Assembly (NCBI RefSeq): GCF_019649055.1
Contig: NW_026570369.1
Location: 62,001 to 126,000, forward strand
DNA: 64,000 nt
Source of the DNA: Paramacrobiotus metropolitanus
Lineage: Eukaryota; Tardigrada; Eutardigrada; Parachela; Macrobiotidae
Direction: 5' to 3'
In this document: in pieces, positions 18,932 through 29,163 of the stretch
How positions within the stretch are numbered: position 1 is the first letter of the stretch
Layout of the letters: each line of letters starts with the position of its first letter
The notes under the pieces: generated by a model
The model's database searches: none
Told to the model about the DNA's origin: nothing
What the model saw: only the letters and a program-made list of their open reading frames with translations
Position numbers and translations under genes: made by a program

Positions 18932-20602
18932 TTTGTCAGCCGTTTTATCTGCAGTGACCTTTTCAGCGTTATTTACTTGCTCGTTCGTTGTAGTGCTGGC
19001 CGCATGATCTTTAGTCACTTCATTTATCATCTGATGTAGCATTTCATTTTTCCGGTCCTCGTTCCGTTTATCTCGCGACTTCTCAATGACTTCACTTGTT
19101 ACCTCTTTTCAACTCGTCTTCTTTGCTGTCTCTCATCTCCTCTGGTGATCTTTCACATGTAACCATGTCGTATCCATTCTGTGTCATCCATTCCATCACC
19201 TTCGCAGATACTTCATTGTTCGTTTTCGTCGGATCGATTTGCGGAGACATGCCATCTGTTCGAGCTGGTGACTTGTCAATGGCTTCGTTTTGTAGCGCTT
19301 GCGTTAAGTCCCGTGACCTTTCAACTGCGCACAGCGCTACTCTGTTGCGCTTGTATCACCTCGTTTGACCTTTCTTTTTTGTTTATTTTGCGCTAAGTCC
19401 GGTGACCTTTCATTGCGCTTAATCACAAAGCCGCCGCTTGGCAACTTTTGTATGGGAACCTTTTCTCTATAATTTGACGGTTTATCATTTGGCAGTGCAT
19501 TTCGTGGGTAATTCAAGTCAGCGAATGCCTTCTTATATTCCTCTGCGCTTAATGCTGGGACTGGGTTCAGCGACCCTTGCGCTGGTTTCCCGGTAACCAA
19601 CTCTTCTAACCTTTCCTCTCATGTTGCGTTCACAAGTCTTGCATGTCCCAGTAATCTTCTTGTGACATTCTCGCTTTCTGCTTCGCTTTTGGCGTTACGG
19701 GTATCCACATCCCGTGATTTCCATTTGGTCTGTAGGCCACTTTTTGCCACATTTCCTTCCGTCGCAGCGGTTCTGCATCCACAAGTGAGTCATCGGAGTT
19801 TGTTGTGCCTGTTCGCTATTCTTTTGCTGCGCTGTTCGCAGTGTCAAGTCAGTTTCTTGACCTTTTACCACGACGCTTTCGCCGTGACCTTCAACGTTCG
19901 CAATTGCTCCTTGACTTTTCACTTGGACTTTTCCTACGGAAGGTGACCTTTCATCCTCTTTGCTCGCGGTGTTATTCCGTGCCGCCAGTCGCTGTGCTCG
20001 TTGTTCCTTTATTGTGTCATAGTTTTCTTCAATGTATTTACGAAAATTTGAATGTTGCTCTTCATCAACTTCTTCTGATTCACAGTTGCACCTCGACCTT
20101 TGGAATTTTTCACCCACAGTACCGTACTGCGGTAATGACCTTTGTGTCAGCAGCGCCTGTTGAATTTTCGCATTTCGTTGTGCGCGTCGTTACGCTAACA
20201 CTTCCTTGCTGCAATACGGTGACCTTTCATTTTGCTGCACGTTTTGCAGTGTCGCGCTACCGTCACGACAATTTCCACTCGCAGTACCATTCTGCGGTGA
20301 CCTTTGGTCCCGTTGTGCGTTTCCACTCGCAGTATCATTCTGCGGTGACCCTTAATTTTGCTGCTGTGACGGTATCCTTATAACCGTTCTATTTTGCAGC
20401 TGCTGTTGCGGTATCCTTGTAACCGCTCCATTTCCTTTTGCGTTGACGATATCCATATAACCGTCTTTTTGCTGTTGTGGCGGCATCCTTATAGCCGTTT
20501 GATTCGTCACCTTTACTGCAGTACCATTCTGCAATGGTGACCTTTCCGTTCCCCTCTTATTTGGTGGTTTAGGGTCGGGCCGATCAGTTGGCTCACCGGC
20601 GC
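18932..20602 (-). pseudogene. Element 1 Gln-rich region between gag and protease
   Basis: Minus-strand coding in short pieces (20,352-20,534, 19,695-20,117, 19,337-19,600 and 18,940-19,042). Rich in Gln, Asn, Thr, Lys and Glu, with repeats such as RIPQQQLQNRTVIRIPSQQQ, so it is probably disordered. It holds about a dozen AAAGGTCACC motifs, each read in whichever frame is open, giving ERSP in one place and other residues elsewhere. A short direct repeat with CGCAGTA(C/T)CATTCTGCGG occurs around 20,280-20,350. The Polinton interrupts it at 18,931. Confidence 0.5.
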
Positions 20603-21127
20603 CTACTGATCTTGCTCGTTTTCCTGAACCTGCGCTCCACCTTTTTGCACGCCTTGCATATTTCCTTGCTGTTGTCCGCCGTCGTTTACCGGGCCATAGT
20701 TCTGCCTACCTCCGTTATTCAGACCGTCACCATTATTTTGGCCGCCACCTTGTTGGTAGTTTCCGCCTCCATTTCCACCGCCTCGGTTATTTCCGTGGCC
20801 AAAGCATCTGCCCCTTCCTCTGAAGCCGCCGCGGCCGTAGCCACCTCGGCCGTAGCCGCCATTGTTCTGGCCACCGCCATTTCCATTTCCGTAGTTTCCG
20901 TTTTCCTGCTGATTCTGGAAGTTTGCTTTTACTTGGTACCATTGCGTGATCAGGTCACATCCATTCGCCACCGCTTGGCGCCAACCGCCCAGGTTGCGCA
21001 ATCGTTGACATTCCCTGAAGGCAAACAGATTCGGGTTCTGGTCTGGTGGTGTTTTGGCGAACTTACACCCTTGCGTCTGGTAATTGCCGTACATACTGTA
21101 CTGGCACATTTGCACACCACTTGCCAC
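20603..21127 (-). pseudogene. Element 1 gag: Cys motif and RGG/Gly-Asn-rich nucleic-acid-binding region
   Basis: 174 codons, open. An N-terminal CQYSMYGNYQTQGC motif aligns with CRHCMFNNHDGERC in element 2 and may be a metal-binding knuckle unlike the usual CCHC. Further Cys residues and a WYQ follow. The C-terminal half is Gly/Asn/Arg-rich (GRGGYGRGGFRGRGRCFGHG), the composition of RNA-binding RGG domains. This probably replaces the ordinary zinc knuckles for RNA packaging. The plus-strand 20,588-21,142 frame is its antisense shadow. Confidence 0.6.
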
Positions 21128-21185
21128 CCATCCGTCGATTAGCTGAAACTTTTGCTCAGTCCGTGACCCTTGTTGATTCTGGAAG

Positions 21186-22682
21186 TTATTCTGGTTTCTT
21201 CTGTTTGGCTGAAAGTTGCCTTGACCTTGACCTCGATTTGGATGGAAGTTTCCTTGACCTCCGTTCTAATTTCCGTTTCCATATGCGGCATTTGCCATTC
21301 CTTGCTGTGGTACTCCTACATTCGGAGGAGCCACGTTTTGGGGTGCTGGTCTCACTTGAGCCGCCGCTTGTATCGCCGCCACCATTGCGTACGTAATTGG
21401 CTGTCCCGTCTGACTGTCGATAAAGATCACTTCTTTTGTGACCTCTTGAACCGGAGTATTCCCTGCGGTATTCCACCGGTTGCTGAACTGGTGCAGCTAC
21501 GCTCCTCTGTTGCGGTACCATTTCAACCAGACCTGAACGAAGCGTCACATATTCTTGATTACGTTGACCTTTGGGCGCTTTATATCGCTCTTCTCCGGCT
21601 GACCAAGTCCGGAAGAAGTCCTGCGTGCACAGTGCCTTGTAAAGGTCACTGTCGACTCTACATCCTTCAATGAGGAATCCGACCGCTTGTTTTTCGGTGA
21701 TGACCCTTTTCTTCTTATACTTCATGATCGCTTGATGGAACTGATCAAGCGATTCTTTTCCTAGTTCGAAGTCCATGGCCTCGCGTAGGCCATGGACTTC
21801 TTCATCACGGTCACCATATTCATCTTTAAATTTGTTCGTCCATTCTGTTATTGTGTATTCCATTCCATCCTCCTGTGCGATTTCCTTTTCTCCTTAAACC
21901 AGAGTTTCGCGGGTCCTTTCACAGCGCTGGCTATTTCGATCATGATCTGATCATCAGTAAGCTGGTAAGTCCGTTGAGTGTCTCTAATTAACTGTATCCA
22001 GCCATTCACCGCCGTCAAAGGTCACAACGGTATTTTTGCGACCCATGGATTTGAGTGCTTTTACCAATTCCAATTGTGTGTTTGGGTCCTCTTCTTCATC
22101 GCTGTCTTCATCGTTTTGATTCCGCCGCGCCTTTCTATAATGGATTTTCCTCGCACGTTCTTGCCGGCTAGATTGATCATCTCGTCGTACTTTGTCAATA
22201 AAGAAGTTTGTTTCGATATGTGGAGGGAACTGAGAAGGGTCACCTCGACTCGTATGCGGGTAACCTTCCGATAGTTGATCTTTATCTTCGGTGACCTTTT
22301 CGCCATTTCGTTCCGTTTTGACGCTTCCCTTACCCGTACCGGTACGTAACGGCATTTCAAAGTGGAAGCTTTTGCCCGTTTCATGTGCCTTACTATAGCT
22401 GGGCGGGGGGGATTCCACCGCTGCTGTCCTGACTCCATAGTGCAAGAGCTGTTCATCCTTATGCTTATTTGACATACTGAGGGCTTTGTTCTCATCTTCA
22501 AGGCGTCTGATTTTCAGCTCGAATTGCTCTTTCTCAGATTTCAGGTTCTGAATTTCCTCTGTGACCTTCAACATATGATTGTGAAGTTGGAAGGCCTTCT
22601 CCTGGACGATCTTCTCAGTAGCGCTTCCCATTTTTTTGATATGTTCCGCCAGCTGGGTCACTTCTCCTCCATTTTTGTGCAC
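21186..22682 (-). pseudogene. Element 1 gag: capsid-like region
   Basis: Open pieces 22,682-21,984 and 21,863-21,186, with about 120 nt between that read open in another frame. It opens with coiled coil (HNHMLKVTEEIQNLKSEKEQ), passes through Ser/Pro-rich and acidic stretches (DEDSDEEEDPN), then reaches VVTFDGGEWLDTV and LTDDQIMIEIASAVKGPAKL, which resembles the N-terminal part of a Gypsy capsid (FxGxxxxxxxW...LxGxAxxW). The following helices end in an Arg/Ser-rich stretch. It would form the particle shell. No zinc knuckle. Confidence 0.6.
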
Positions 22683-24317
22683 TCGTCGGCAGCTGCTCTT
22701 AGCTGTTTTGTTATTTGGGTGGCCTCATCTTCTCTTGACATTGCTGTCTGCGTCATGTCAATCATCTCCGTATTGAGTTTTATATTCTTTTGTGTGGGTT
22801 GATGAACTTTTTGCTGCCACTCCTTATCTTTTCGTTCAAGCGCCGTTACCATTATGTCTCGACGGTGTGCTTCCTGCTCCCATCTTAGACATTCTTCGGC
22901 AATTTTCTTGGCGGCCTCTTTCAGCTCTTTGTTCTCTTCTACCACCTTTCTTATGTCGTCTTTCGATCGTGCGCCTTCGGTAGCTGTGAGATCTCTCAGG
23001 TCTTTTGCCACTTGGACAGCTTCGTCAGCTCTTTTCTGATGATCCTTCGATTCTTTTTGTAGGGTACCAAGGTTATTATCCCACAGCTTCAGGTCCGGAG
23101 GTCCACAGCTTCAGGTCCGGAGTTTAAACACTTCCGTAGTTATCGCTGACAGTCGCTGTGTAACCTCGGCGAGATTGGCGGCGAGCGGCGAGATTGGGCG
23201 GCGGCGCATATTCATTCCTCTTAGTCTCGGGTTCGGTGACCTTTTGTTCCAGTGAATCGCATTCATCCTTCAATTCGGCTAAGTGCCGTGACCTTTCTAC
23301 TGACTCTTCGGACATGCTCTCGTTAAGGTCACTGACTACAAGATGAACTTCCATTTCCCTGTCATCCACCATTTTCAAATATTTTTCCGCCAGTTCCTTT
23401 TGTTTTTCATATTTGACTTTCCAGCCATCTGCAGCACTTTGGAGGTCACCCTGTTGCTGCTCCAGTCCATAAAGGCGGGTTTTGAGTGTCGTCAGTCTAT
23501 CTCGATACTCCTGTTTCCGCTTATCCGCCTGGCGTTCATTGGCATCAAGTTCGTTTTCCAGTTCACTGACGCCTTTCCTCAGAGTTAACGTGGGACTGTT
23601 TGGTGACGGTGGTCGAACGTTAATGACCTTTCCCGTTTGTGTCCGTTCAATGAGGTGCTCGGGTATGTCCTTAAACGGTGTCATCCCTTCAGCACGGTCA
23701 GCTTGTTTCATCGCGGTTTGGAAAGACATATTCATCGTCGTTTCGTCATCCGTGAAGCGAATACGATTCGTTTGATTCATCTGACACCATTGGAGTTGCC
23801 AAAAGGTCATCGTCCACATTCTTGTCATTAAGCAAAAGGTTATCCAATCCAAGTCCAGCAAGTTCCTTTTCGGTGACTTTTGTGTTTCCAACTTCTGGTT
23901 GAGCCAGGTTCAGATTTTTATCCTGCTCATTTCTTCCGGCAGTGGTAACATCCGATTGCGATGTTCCGACTGCTTCCGTTCCTCTTCTGTGGACTTTCCT
24001 TCTTCGGTAATCTTTGCTTGGTTCACCGGATTACCTCCCGCCGCAGACGCGGGGGTACGTTTCTGGTCGTCACTGGAGCTTTTTTGATTGGCGACCGCAT
24101 CGAGGGCCTTCTGATAAGTACTATCAAATGAGTCAAATCCTCGCGAATCCTTCTTCTTAAATGTTTTGGGAGCTCGGGTGCACCGTTCATGTCCTACTGA
24201 ACGTGAGTACGAGTGCAGATCTTTTTTGTACGGGTTTGGTGCGCTTTGGTGTAAGCTACGGGAGCTTTTGCTTCCCTGACTGCCGGTGGATGTCGGTCGC
24301 TCGTTGTCTTTGTCCAT
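22658..24317 (-). pseudogene. Element 1 gag: N-terminal coiled-coil region
   Basis: Open pieces 24,317-23,910, 23,891-23,124 and 23,011-22,658. The first ATG, at 24,317, follows the AAAGGTCAC-rich leader. The N-terminus is Ser/Lys-rich and disordered. From about 23,650 long heptad-rich helices follow (LRKGVSELENELDANERQAD, LTTLKTRLYGLEQQQGD, KELKEAAKKIAEECLRWEQ), typical of a dimeric coiled coil. Such a long coiled-coil extension is unusual for Gypsy gag. Frameshifts separate the pieces; a 20-nt tandem repeat at 23,083-23,120 (CACAGCTTCAGGTCCGGAG) marks one break. Confidence 0.55.
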
Positions 24318-24384
24318 GGTGATCGGATAACTTGGACGCCCCTGCCAATTGTTCTCACACTCACGTTATAGTATGGTTTATCCA

Positions 24385-24790
24385 ATTGTCTTAAAGGTCA
24401 CTTTTGCTTTATGAAATTTTTCTACGTCCCTATTAAAGGTCACTTTTCGACTGAAAACTTTCGTGCAAGTCCGCTTTAAATGTCACTTTTTCGAGAAAAA
24501 GTTCGAGAGATTTGTCTTAAAGGTCACTTTTTGGGCAAAACTTCGAAGCCGTTTTTCAGATTAGAATACGTTCAGAAACGATTTTCTACTGATGCTGATG
24601 CCAACACATTCAAATTCAACTATGCTAAAGGTCACTCACTACTGGTCAACTTCAGATCTTAAAGGTCACTTAAAAGGTCATACGGATCGTTCCCAACTTT
24701 TTGGTAATGGTCACTTTCTAAAGTCAAAGGTCACTTTCTGGTCTTAAAGGTCACTTTCCCACCCAACTCAACTGAAAAGGTCACTTTCCG
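24385..24790 (-). promoter_or_regulatory. Cluster of AAAGGTCACTTT motifs in the element 1 leader
   Basis: About eleven copies of AAAGGTCACTTT or close variants (near 24,391, 24,433, 24,474, 24,519, 24,625, 24,659, 24,671, 24,703, 24,725, 24,745 and 24,774), spaced irregularly by 12-106 bp. On the plus strand they read AAAGGTCAC, the opposite orientation to the TGACCTTT copies inside gag. AGGTCA is the half-site of nuclear receptors, and AAAGGTCA fits several monomer-binding receptors. Position just upstream of the gag ATG suggests a control region. Binding is inferred. Confidence 0.6.
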
Positions 24791-25869
24791 ACTCAGATAT
24801 CTCGTCTTAATTCAAATTTCCCGTTACAGCTCAATTTCAATGGAAAATCTCCATTTACGTTGTTTACCGCATTCCTATTGGTCATGGTCAGCTAGCTCAA
24901 ATTATTCAGTTCAAATTTCAGCCAATCATAGTTCAGGTAGTCGACCAATCACGTTTATCCGTTTAAAATTTATATGTGCCTGACGTCACGATCAGCGACC
25001 CAGACAAGCTCACCGTGTGCAAAACTCCGCCTACATCTGTGCTCAGCTCGGTACGGACCAATAGGAATTGCCAATTTTACCAACTAACCAATCCCGTAAT
25101 TAATAACGGTTTTCTACCTGTTGAACCGTCCGTTCCACGAAAAAGTGATCCAAATGATCCAGATTCTTCCTCCACACTCCGTTCCCGCTCTGCCGCTTTT
25201 CCGTAGCGGTTGTGGCGCCTTCCTGAACGCTACTGTGCCGGCTGACTGCCATAGCAGCAGTAGACGTGATCTACAACCAGTTTGGAGGAGTCTGATCTAC
25301 TTGATCCGTGCGCCCCTTTCCGCGCTTCGGCGCTTGTGCTCCACGGCTTAGGATTCGCTGAATCCTTGCCGAGTAGCAGTGACACCAGTGCAGGTCTTCG
25401 CTGAAGACTCCGCACCGAGGAACACTGCCGTCTGAACTCCTGAACTCTTGCGCAGTCCTTGCAACAGTACAGGTCTTCGCTGAAGAATCCGTACCGAAAA
25501 CAAGGCTGGAAATCCGCGTCCGATGGGGCAATTTCACCGTTTGTGGTGTGCGCTTTGCTGTTCCACACCGACCTGTGCCTTACTGGTCACGTCAGACAAC
25601 AGGCCAACTTTGCCTGACACAAATCAATCAAATCAGATGAAATCAAATCAGAGAACCGCTGTCGGCTCTGCTACCATCTAAAGCTAGATCCAGAATGGAT
25701 CCAGATACAGCGACCTAAACGGGATAGATCCTGTGGAGTGAGCAATGCTGAAAGTATTGCGAACAGCGAAATAACACGCGACATCCGCTCAGCGGCGGCA
25801 GAGGACTGTCGGCCCGCGCGAATTCGCATGGTGCAGAAATGTTTCGGACGTGCGCCCGATGGGCGAAAT
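24791..25869. other. Non-coding stretch right of element 1
   Basis: No gene recognised. It may hold the 5' LTR of element 1, but no second copy is in the window to define it. CAGGTCTTCGCTGAAGA occurs twice, at about 25,391 and 25,471. AATCAAATCAGATGAAATCA-type short repeats lie at 25,620-25,650. Confidence 0.4.
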
Positions 25870-25990
25870 GGTTTTTAAAATTTATTCCGGTCCCCTGGCG
25901 GCTCACCTGCAGCCACGTTTTCCAGTCCGCCCCCCCCCCCCGGCGGTCAAAAATCGAAAACAGGGGGAGATGGTCGGACCGCCCCATCGC
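25870..25990 (-). repeat. GC-rich dispersed repeat, copy 1
   Basis: CACCTGCAGCCACGTTTTCC, then a C-run and GTCAAAAATCGAAAACAGGGG match in reverse complement the segment at 36,061-36,200. A dispersed repeat family of unknown class. Confidence 0.7.
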
Positions 25991-26009
25991 ACATGCAAAA
26001 TAAGAGCGC

Positions 26010-26110
26010 GAAAATGTTACTCTATATCTGTATATCCAATTATCTTCAATATATCAGTGAAGTTACTGTATATCCAGTTATCTTCAGTACATCGGTAAAG
26101 CTAATTATCT
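26010..26110. repeat. Degenerate AT-rich tandem repeat
   Basis: About 2.5 units of roughly 38 bp containing GTATATCCA(A/G)TTATCTTCA. No coding. Confidence 0.65.
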
Positions 26111-26284
26111 TGAATAACTATCTAGTTAGCTTTAATACTGTTTAATTAATTAATAACTATTGCGCGAAATTACCACCTAATTATTATTGAATGCCATCTC
26201 GAAGTTATTAAGTATGCATCTCTGCTTTCGTAATTTGTGAATTTTAGAAAACGCTTCAAGTTCAAGTTTAAAATGTGCGAGCAT

Positions 26285-28690
26285 TTTTTATTTCACAAAG
26301 TGCGGTAGCATCACAGTTTCCGAACAACAGATCAAAAAAACAGAATTTCATTTAATGCTGCCGTTCCCTCCATTGTCCCGAGCACGGAAGCTGCGTTGCC
26401 TCGCTGAATTTCCAGCGACAATCGTTGACGGAGGTACTCATGAGAGCGAGGCTCACCCGTATATTGTTGAAATCGCTTGCCAATTTCTTTCACTAAACGG
26501 CTAGCTGATTTTCCCCATGGTCCAAGAGTTTCAAATGCTAGCGGTACGAAGATGTATCTGCCCTGCAGGTACAAATACAATCCCGCTTTTCTGTCCTCCG
26601 CCTGAGCGGCGGCGGATCCCGCTGTAACTGAAGTGGACTTCCGATGAGACACGGCGACAGTATCCACGCAGGTCACGTCCCATGCCAAACACATGCCGCG
26701 TTGCCACGCGAACGTGGTGCACCCGTCCGGTCGACGATCTGACGTATGGGATGTACCTCGCGGCTCCAGTTTTGCGGGGATACCGGCTGAAACTAGCGCC
26801 CTGCACAGAATGCTGTTCAGGCCGCCGTGGCGTGCATGCCTTCCCGCAGAGAACGCACAGGACAAGCCGTGGTGACCATACACATCTACGGGCTTGTGGC
26901 ATTTCGAACATGAATGTGCTTCACAAATATGTACACCTAGTCTCAGGCCGACTGATATCTTAACGGTGTCGTCGTCCAAGAGGTTACCGATGTGTGCCGA
27001 CGGCAAGGCATTCAACCATATGCCAGCTTCCGGTGTCGACTGTGCGAGGAGACGGGCCCGGTTAATCTCATCGTCGCGGAAAATGTCCAACGGTATGGAA
27101 AGCAATGTGTTACACAGCGGAAGGTCCCATGCTCGTTGTGCCTTTCTCACGTTAGGCTCAGGAAGTTCTGTCAGTCGCGCCTTTGCTTTCCACAACTCGA
27201 CAGCGGCCGAGACACTTACGGCGGGGTATTCAGGAAGCAGTAATGACATTAAGCCAGATACGGAGTGAATCAAAGTCAAAAAGGCTGGGAGCGCTAATTC
27301 TTCCGCCCGACGAACGCCAATACGCCTCTGCTCACTGGAAGTGTCGCCTGCCGCCAACACGGATAGTCGTCGTGGGTCGTACGTACATTGCACAAGGACA
27401 GAAAACACAGCCGCACTGCTTCATCCAGTTGATAGAGTTGTTGCGGTTGTTTCCATGCACTGCAACAGCGGAGCATATACATAATTTTTGGGGCCCCTAG
27501 ACAGTTTTTCAGTAGGAAAAGGGCGTGGTGACGTGGCAAAAGCTCTAATCGCTCACACGCCATTTTAACCGTTGCGCACTTTTCGGCTACAGCTGGACCG
27601 ATGGCATCGTCCAAAACCGGTGCACCTAGCAACATAAAGTCGGCGTTTGTTAGGATGCGCAGTTTCGGGTACATCTCATGGAAATATGCAACAGCTTCAG
27701 TCCGTGCTTCTTCGGTTCCGCCGGAGATATGAAGCTCGCACTTTGCCTCGTTCACCATTAAACCGATTTCACGAGCCTTCAGAGCGATCTGCGCAAAGGC
27801 ATGTGCTACTGCCGCTGGCTTTCCGCCCACGGTACCGTCATCCAGGAACCAGGCGTTTAAGGCTGCCTTCAAAGACGCCACCACTGGCTGGAGTGCAAGG
27901 CAGAACAGTAACGGTCCCAGTGGGTCTCCTTGCTGTACTCCTGATTCGGATGACATGATCAGCTGCTCAGTGAAGAGCGATGAATGATTTCCGTACGCGC
28001 ACTGAATGAAGGCTTTGTATTCGGGTAGGTGGCATTCCGCGGCGGCTAACACGGCTTCTCTGGAGACGGTGTTAAAAGCGTTCTTGAAGTCGACTTTCAA
28101 AATCGCCGTTAGCTCCGCTATGGACGACTCCATGAACTCTCTTGTCGCATGCACAATTGCTTCTGCACCCCCTCGCACGTTAAAGCCGAGCTGCTGAGGC
28201 GACAAAACGGGAGTAATACGGTCGGCTACGCGATGGCATATGATTTTCGCTGTGAGTCGACGTAAGGTTAGTCCAACAGCAATCGGGCGCAAACCGCCGT
28301 CTTTTTTTCTCAGGGCGAGCAGTTTACCACCAAAAAATATTGGCTGAATCTCCTCTGGGATACTTCCAGTCAGTGCCAAATTCAAAACATTTGCCAGCGC
28401 TTCACAAAGTGGCCTACATTCGTCGTTGAATTTATGGCCGACCATGTCGAGAAGATGTTGCGGACGTAAGCCATCTGGCCCTGCTGCTGAACCACGAGGA
28501 AAGGTGTGAACTGCGGAAAACACTTTTGAAGCTGCAATAGGAGGCGCTGCAACTGCCGACGGGGCGAGCGAAGCGGTGGTCGGGGGGCGGAGGGCATTTA
28601 GGATGCTGCTCTCGTAGCTCCTGTAGTACAGCGGGAGAAGGAGCTACAACTGCGTCGGTTGAAAGAATTAACCGCATGGCACCAGTTTAA
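26285..28690 (-). mobile_element. LINE (non-LTR retrotransposon), copy 1
   Basis: Minus-strand element with RT and a C-terminal restriction-like nuclease. The 3' UTR is short and has AATAAA at about 26,293. There is no poly(A) tail. The 5' part upstream of the ATG at 28,677 is missing compared with copy 2. About 85% similar to copy 2 by eye. Confidence 0.8.
26332..28677 (-). pseudogene. LINE polyprotein, copy 1: reverse transcriptase plus restriction-like endonuclease
   Basis: Pieces 28,677-28,560, 28,523-27,294 and 27,408-26,332. RT motifs in order: AAGPDGLRPQHLL (fingers), KKDGGLRPIAVG, LKVDFKNAFNTV (motif A, Asp), SGVQQGDPLGPLLF (motif B), NAWFLDDGTVGG (motif C, FLDD instead of YADD). The C-terminal part has a Cys/His cluster (CSKCHKPVDVYGHHGLSC), then RRPDGCTTFAWQRG and CLAWDVTC, which fits the PD...D core of a restriction-like nuclease used for target cutting. 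Two frameshifts (near 28,550 and 27,320) inactivate it. No apurinic-type endonuclease is present. Confidence 0.82.
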
Positions 28691-29100
28691 AATCAAGTGC
28701 AAGTCAAAAAAGTAGCGGAGGGTATGCCTCGAGCCTTCGAAACATGAATTTGAACTTGCAAAAATGAACTTTTCCAAGCTTCAGTTCAAGTTGGAAGGCC
28801 CTCCAACTTGAGCTACTTTCAGATTGTTGCCGCTTGTGAACGGCCGAATTATAAACTTGAACTATAGCAAATGTTTAGAAGAAAAAACGTGTTTTTCTGC
28901 AACTTATTTACGTATCTGCAAGTTTAGTTTGTGGTGGTTTAGACACTAACGGTGATCAACGGAGAGGACCGATTTCTTGATTTGACTCGTGGAACTGACA
29001 CCAACTAACCGCTGGGTGCGGCAGTTACCCACTTGGCTGTTGACAGACTCTGCAAAGCTTTGTACTGTCGTAATTAGCAACGGGTCCATCACTAATGAGG
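28691..29100. other. Gap between the two LINE copies
   Basis: No coding recognised. CAAGTTCAAGTTGGAAGG-like short repeats at 28,750-28,810. GTAATTAGCAACGGG(T)CCATCA near 29,072 recurs in reverse complement at about 34,035. Confidence 0.45.
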
Positions 29101-29163
29101 TGTTGGGATGTTTTATTTCATAAATACAGGTACATTACATATCGAAAATAGTTAGTCACGAAT

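Larger units (their letters stand above)
1..24800 (-). mobile_element. Gypsy-like LTR retrotransposon (element 1), interrupted by a Polinton
   Basis: Reading the minus strand from about 24.3 kb leftwards gives a long coiled-coil gag, a capsid-like part, an RGG/Cys-rich part, Q-rich repeats, then, after the Polinton at 2,998-18,931, an aspartic protease and a spacer. RT, RNase H and integrase would lie left of position 1. Both halves share the AAAGGTCACC motif (TGACCTTT on the plus strand), which is essentially absent from the inserted Polinton; this supports a single split element. Frames change many times, so it is decayed. No LTR could be identified. The gag is far longer than in ordinary Gypsy elements. 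The closest relative in the window is element 2 (48.7-55.6 kb). Confidence 0.72.

Noticed and set aside
19805-21142. Plus-strand frames of 184-192 codons
   Set aside because: They lie opposite the Gln-rich and RGG coding of element 1; hydrophobic Val/Ala/Leu content reflects the complement of Gly/Asn/Gln codons.
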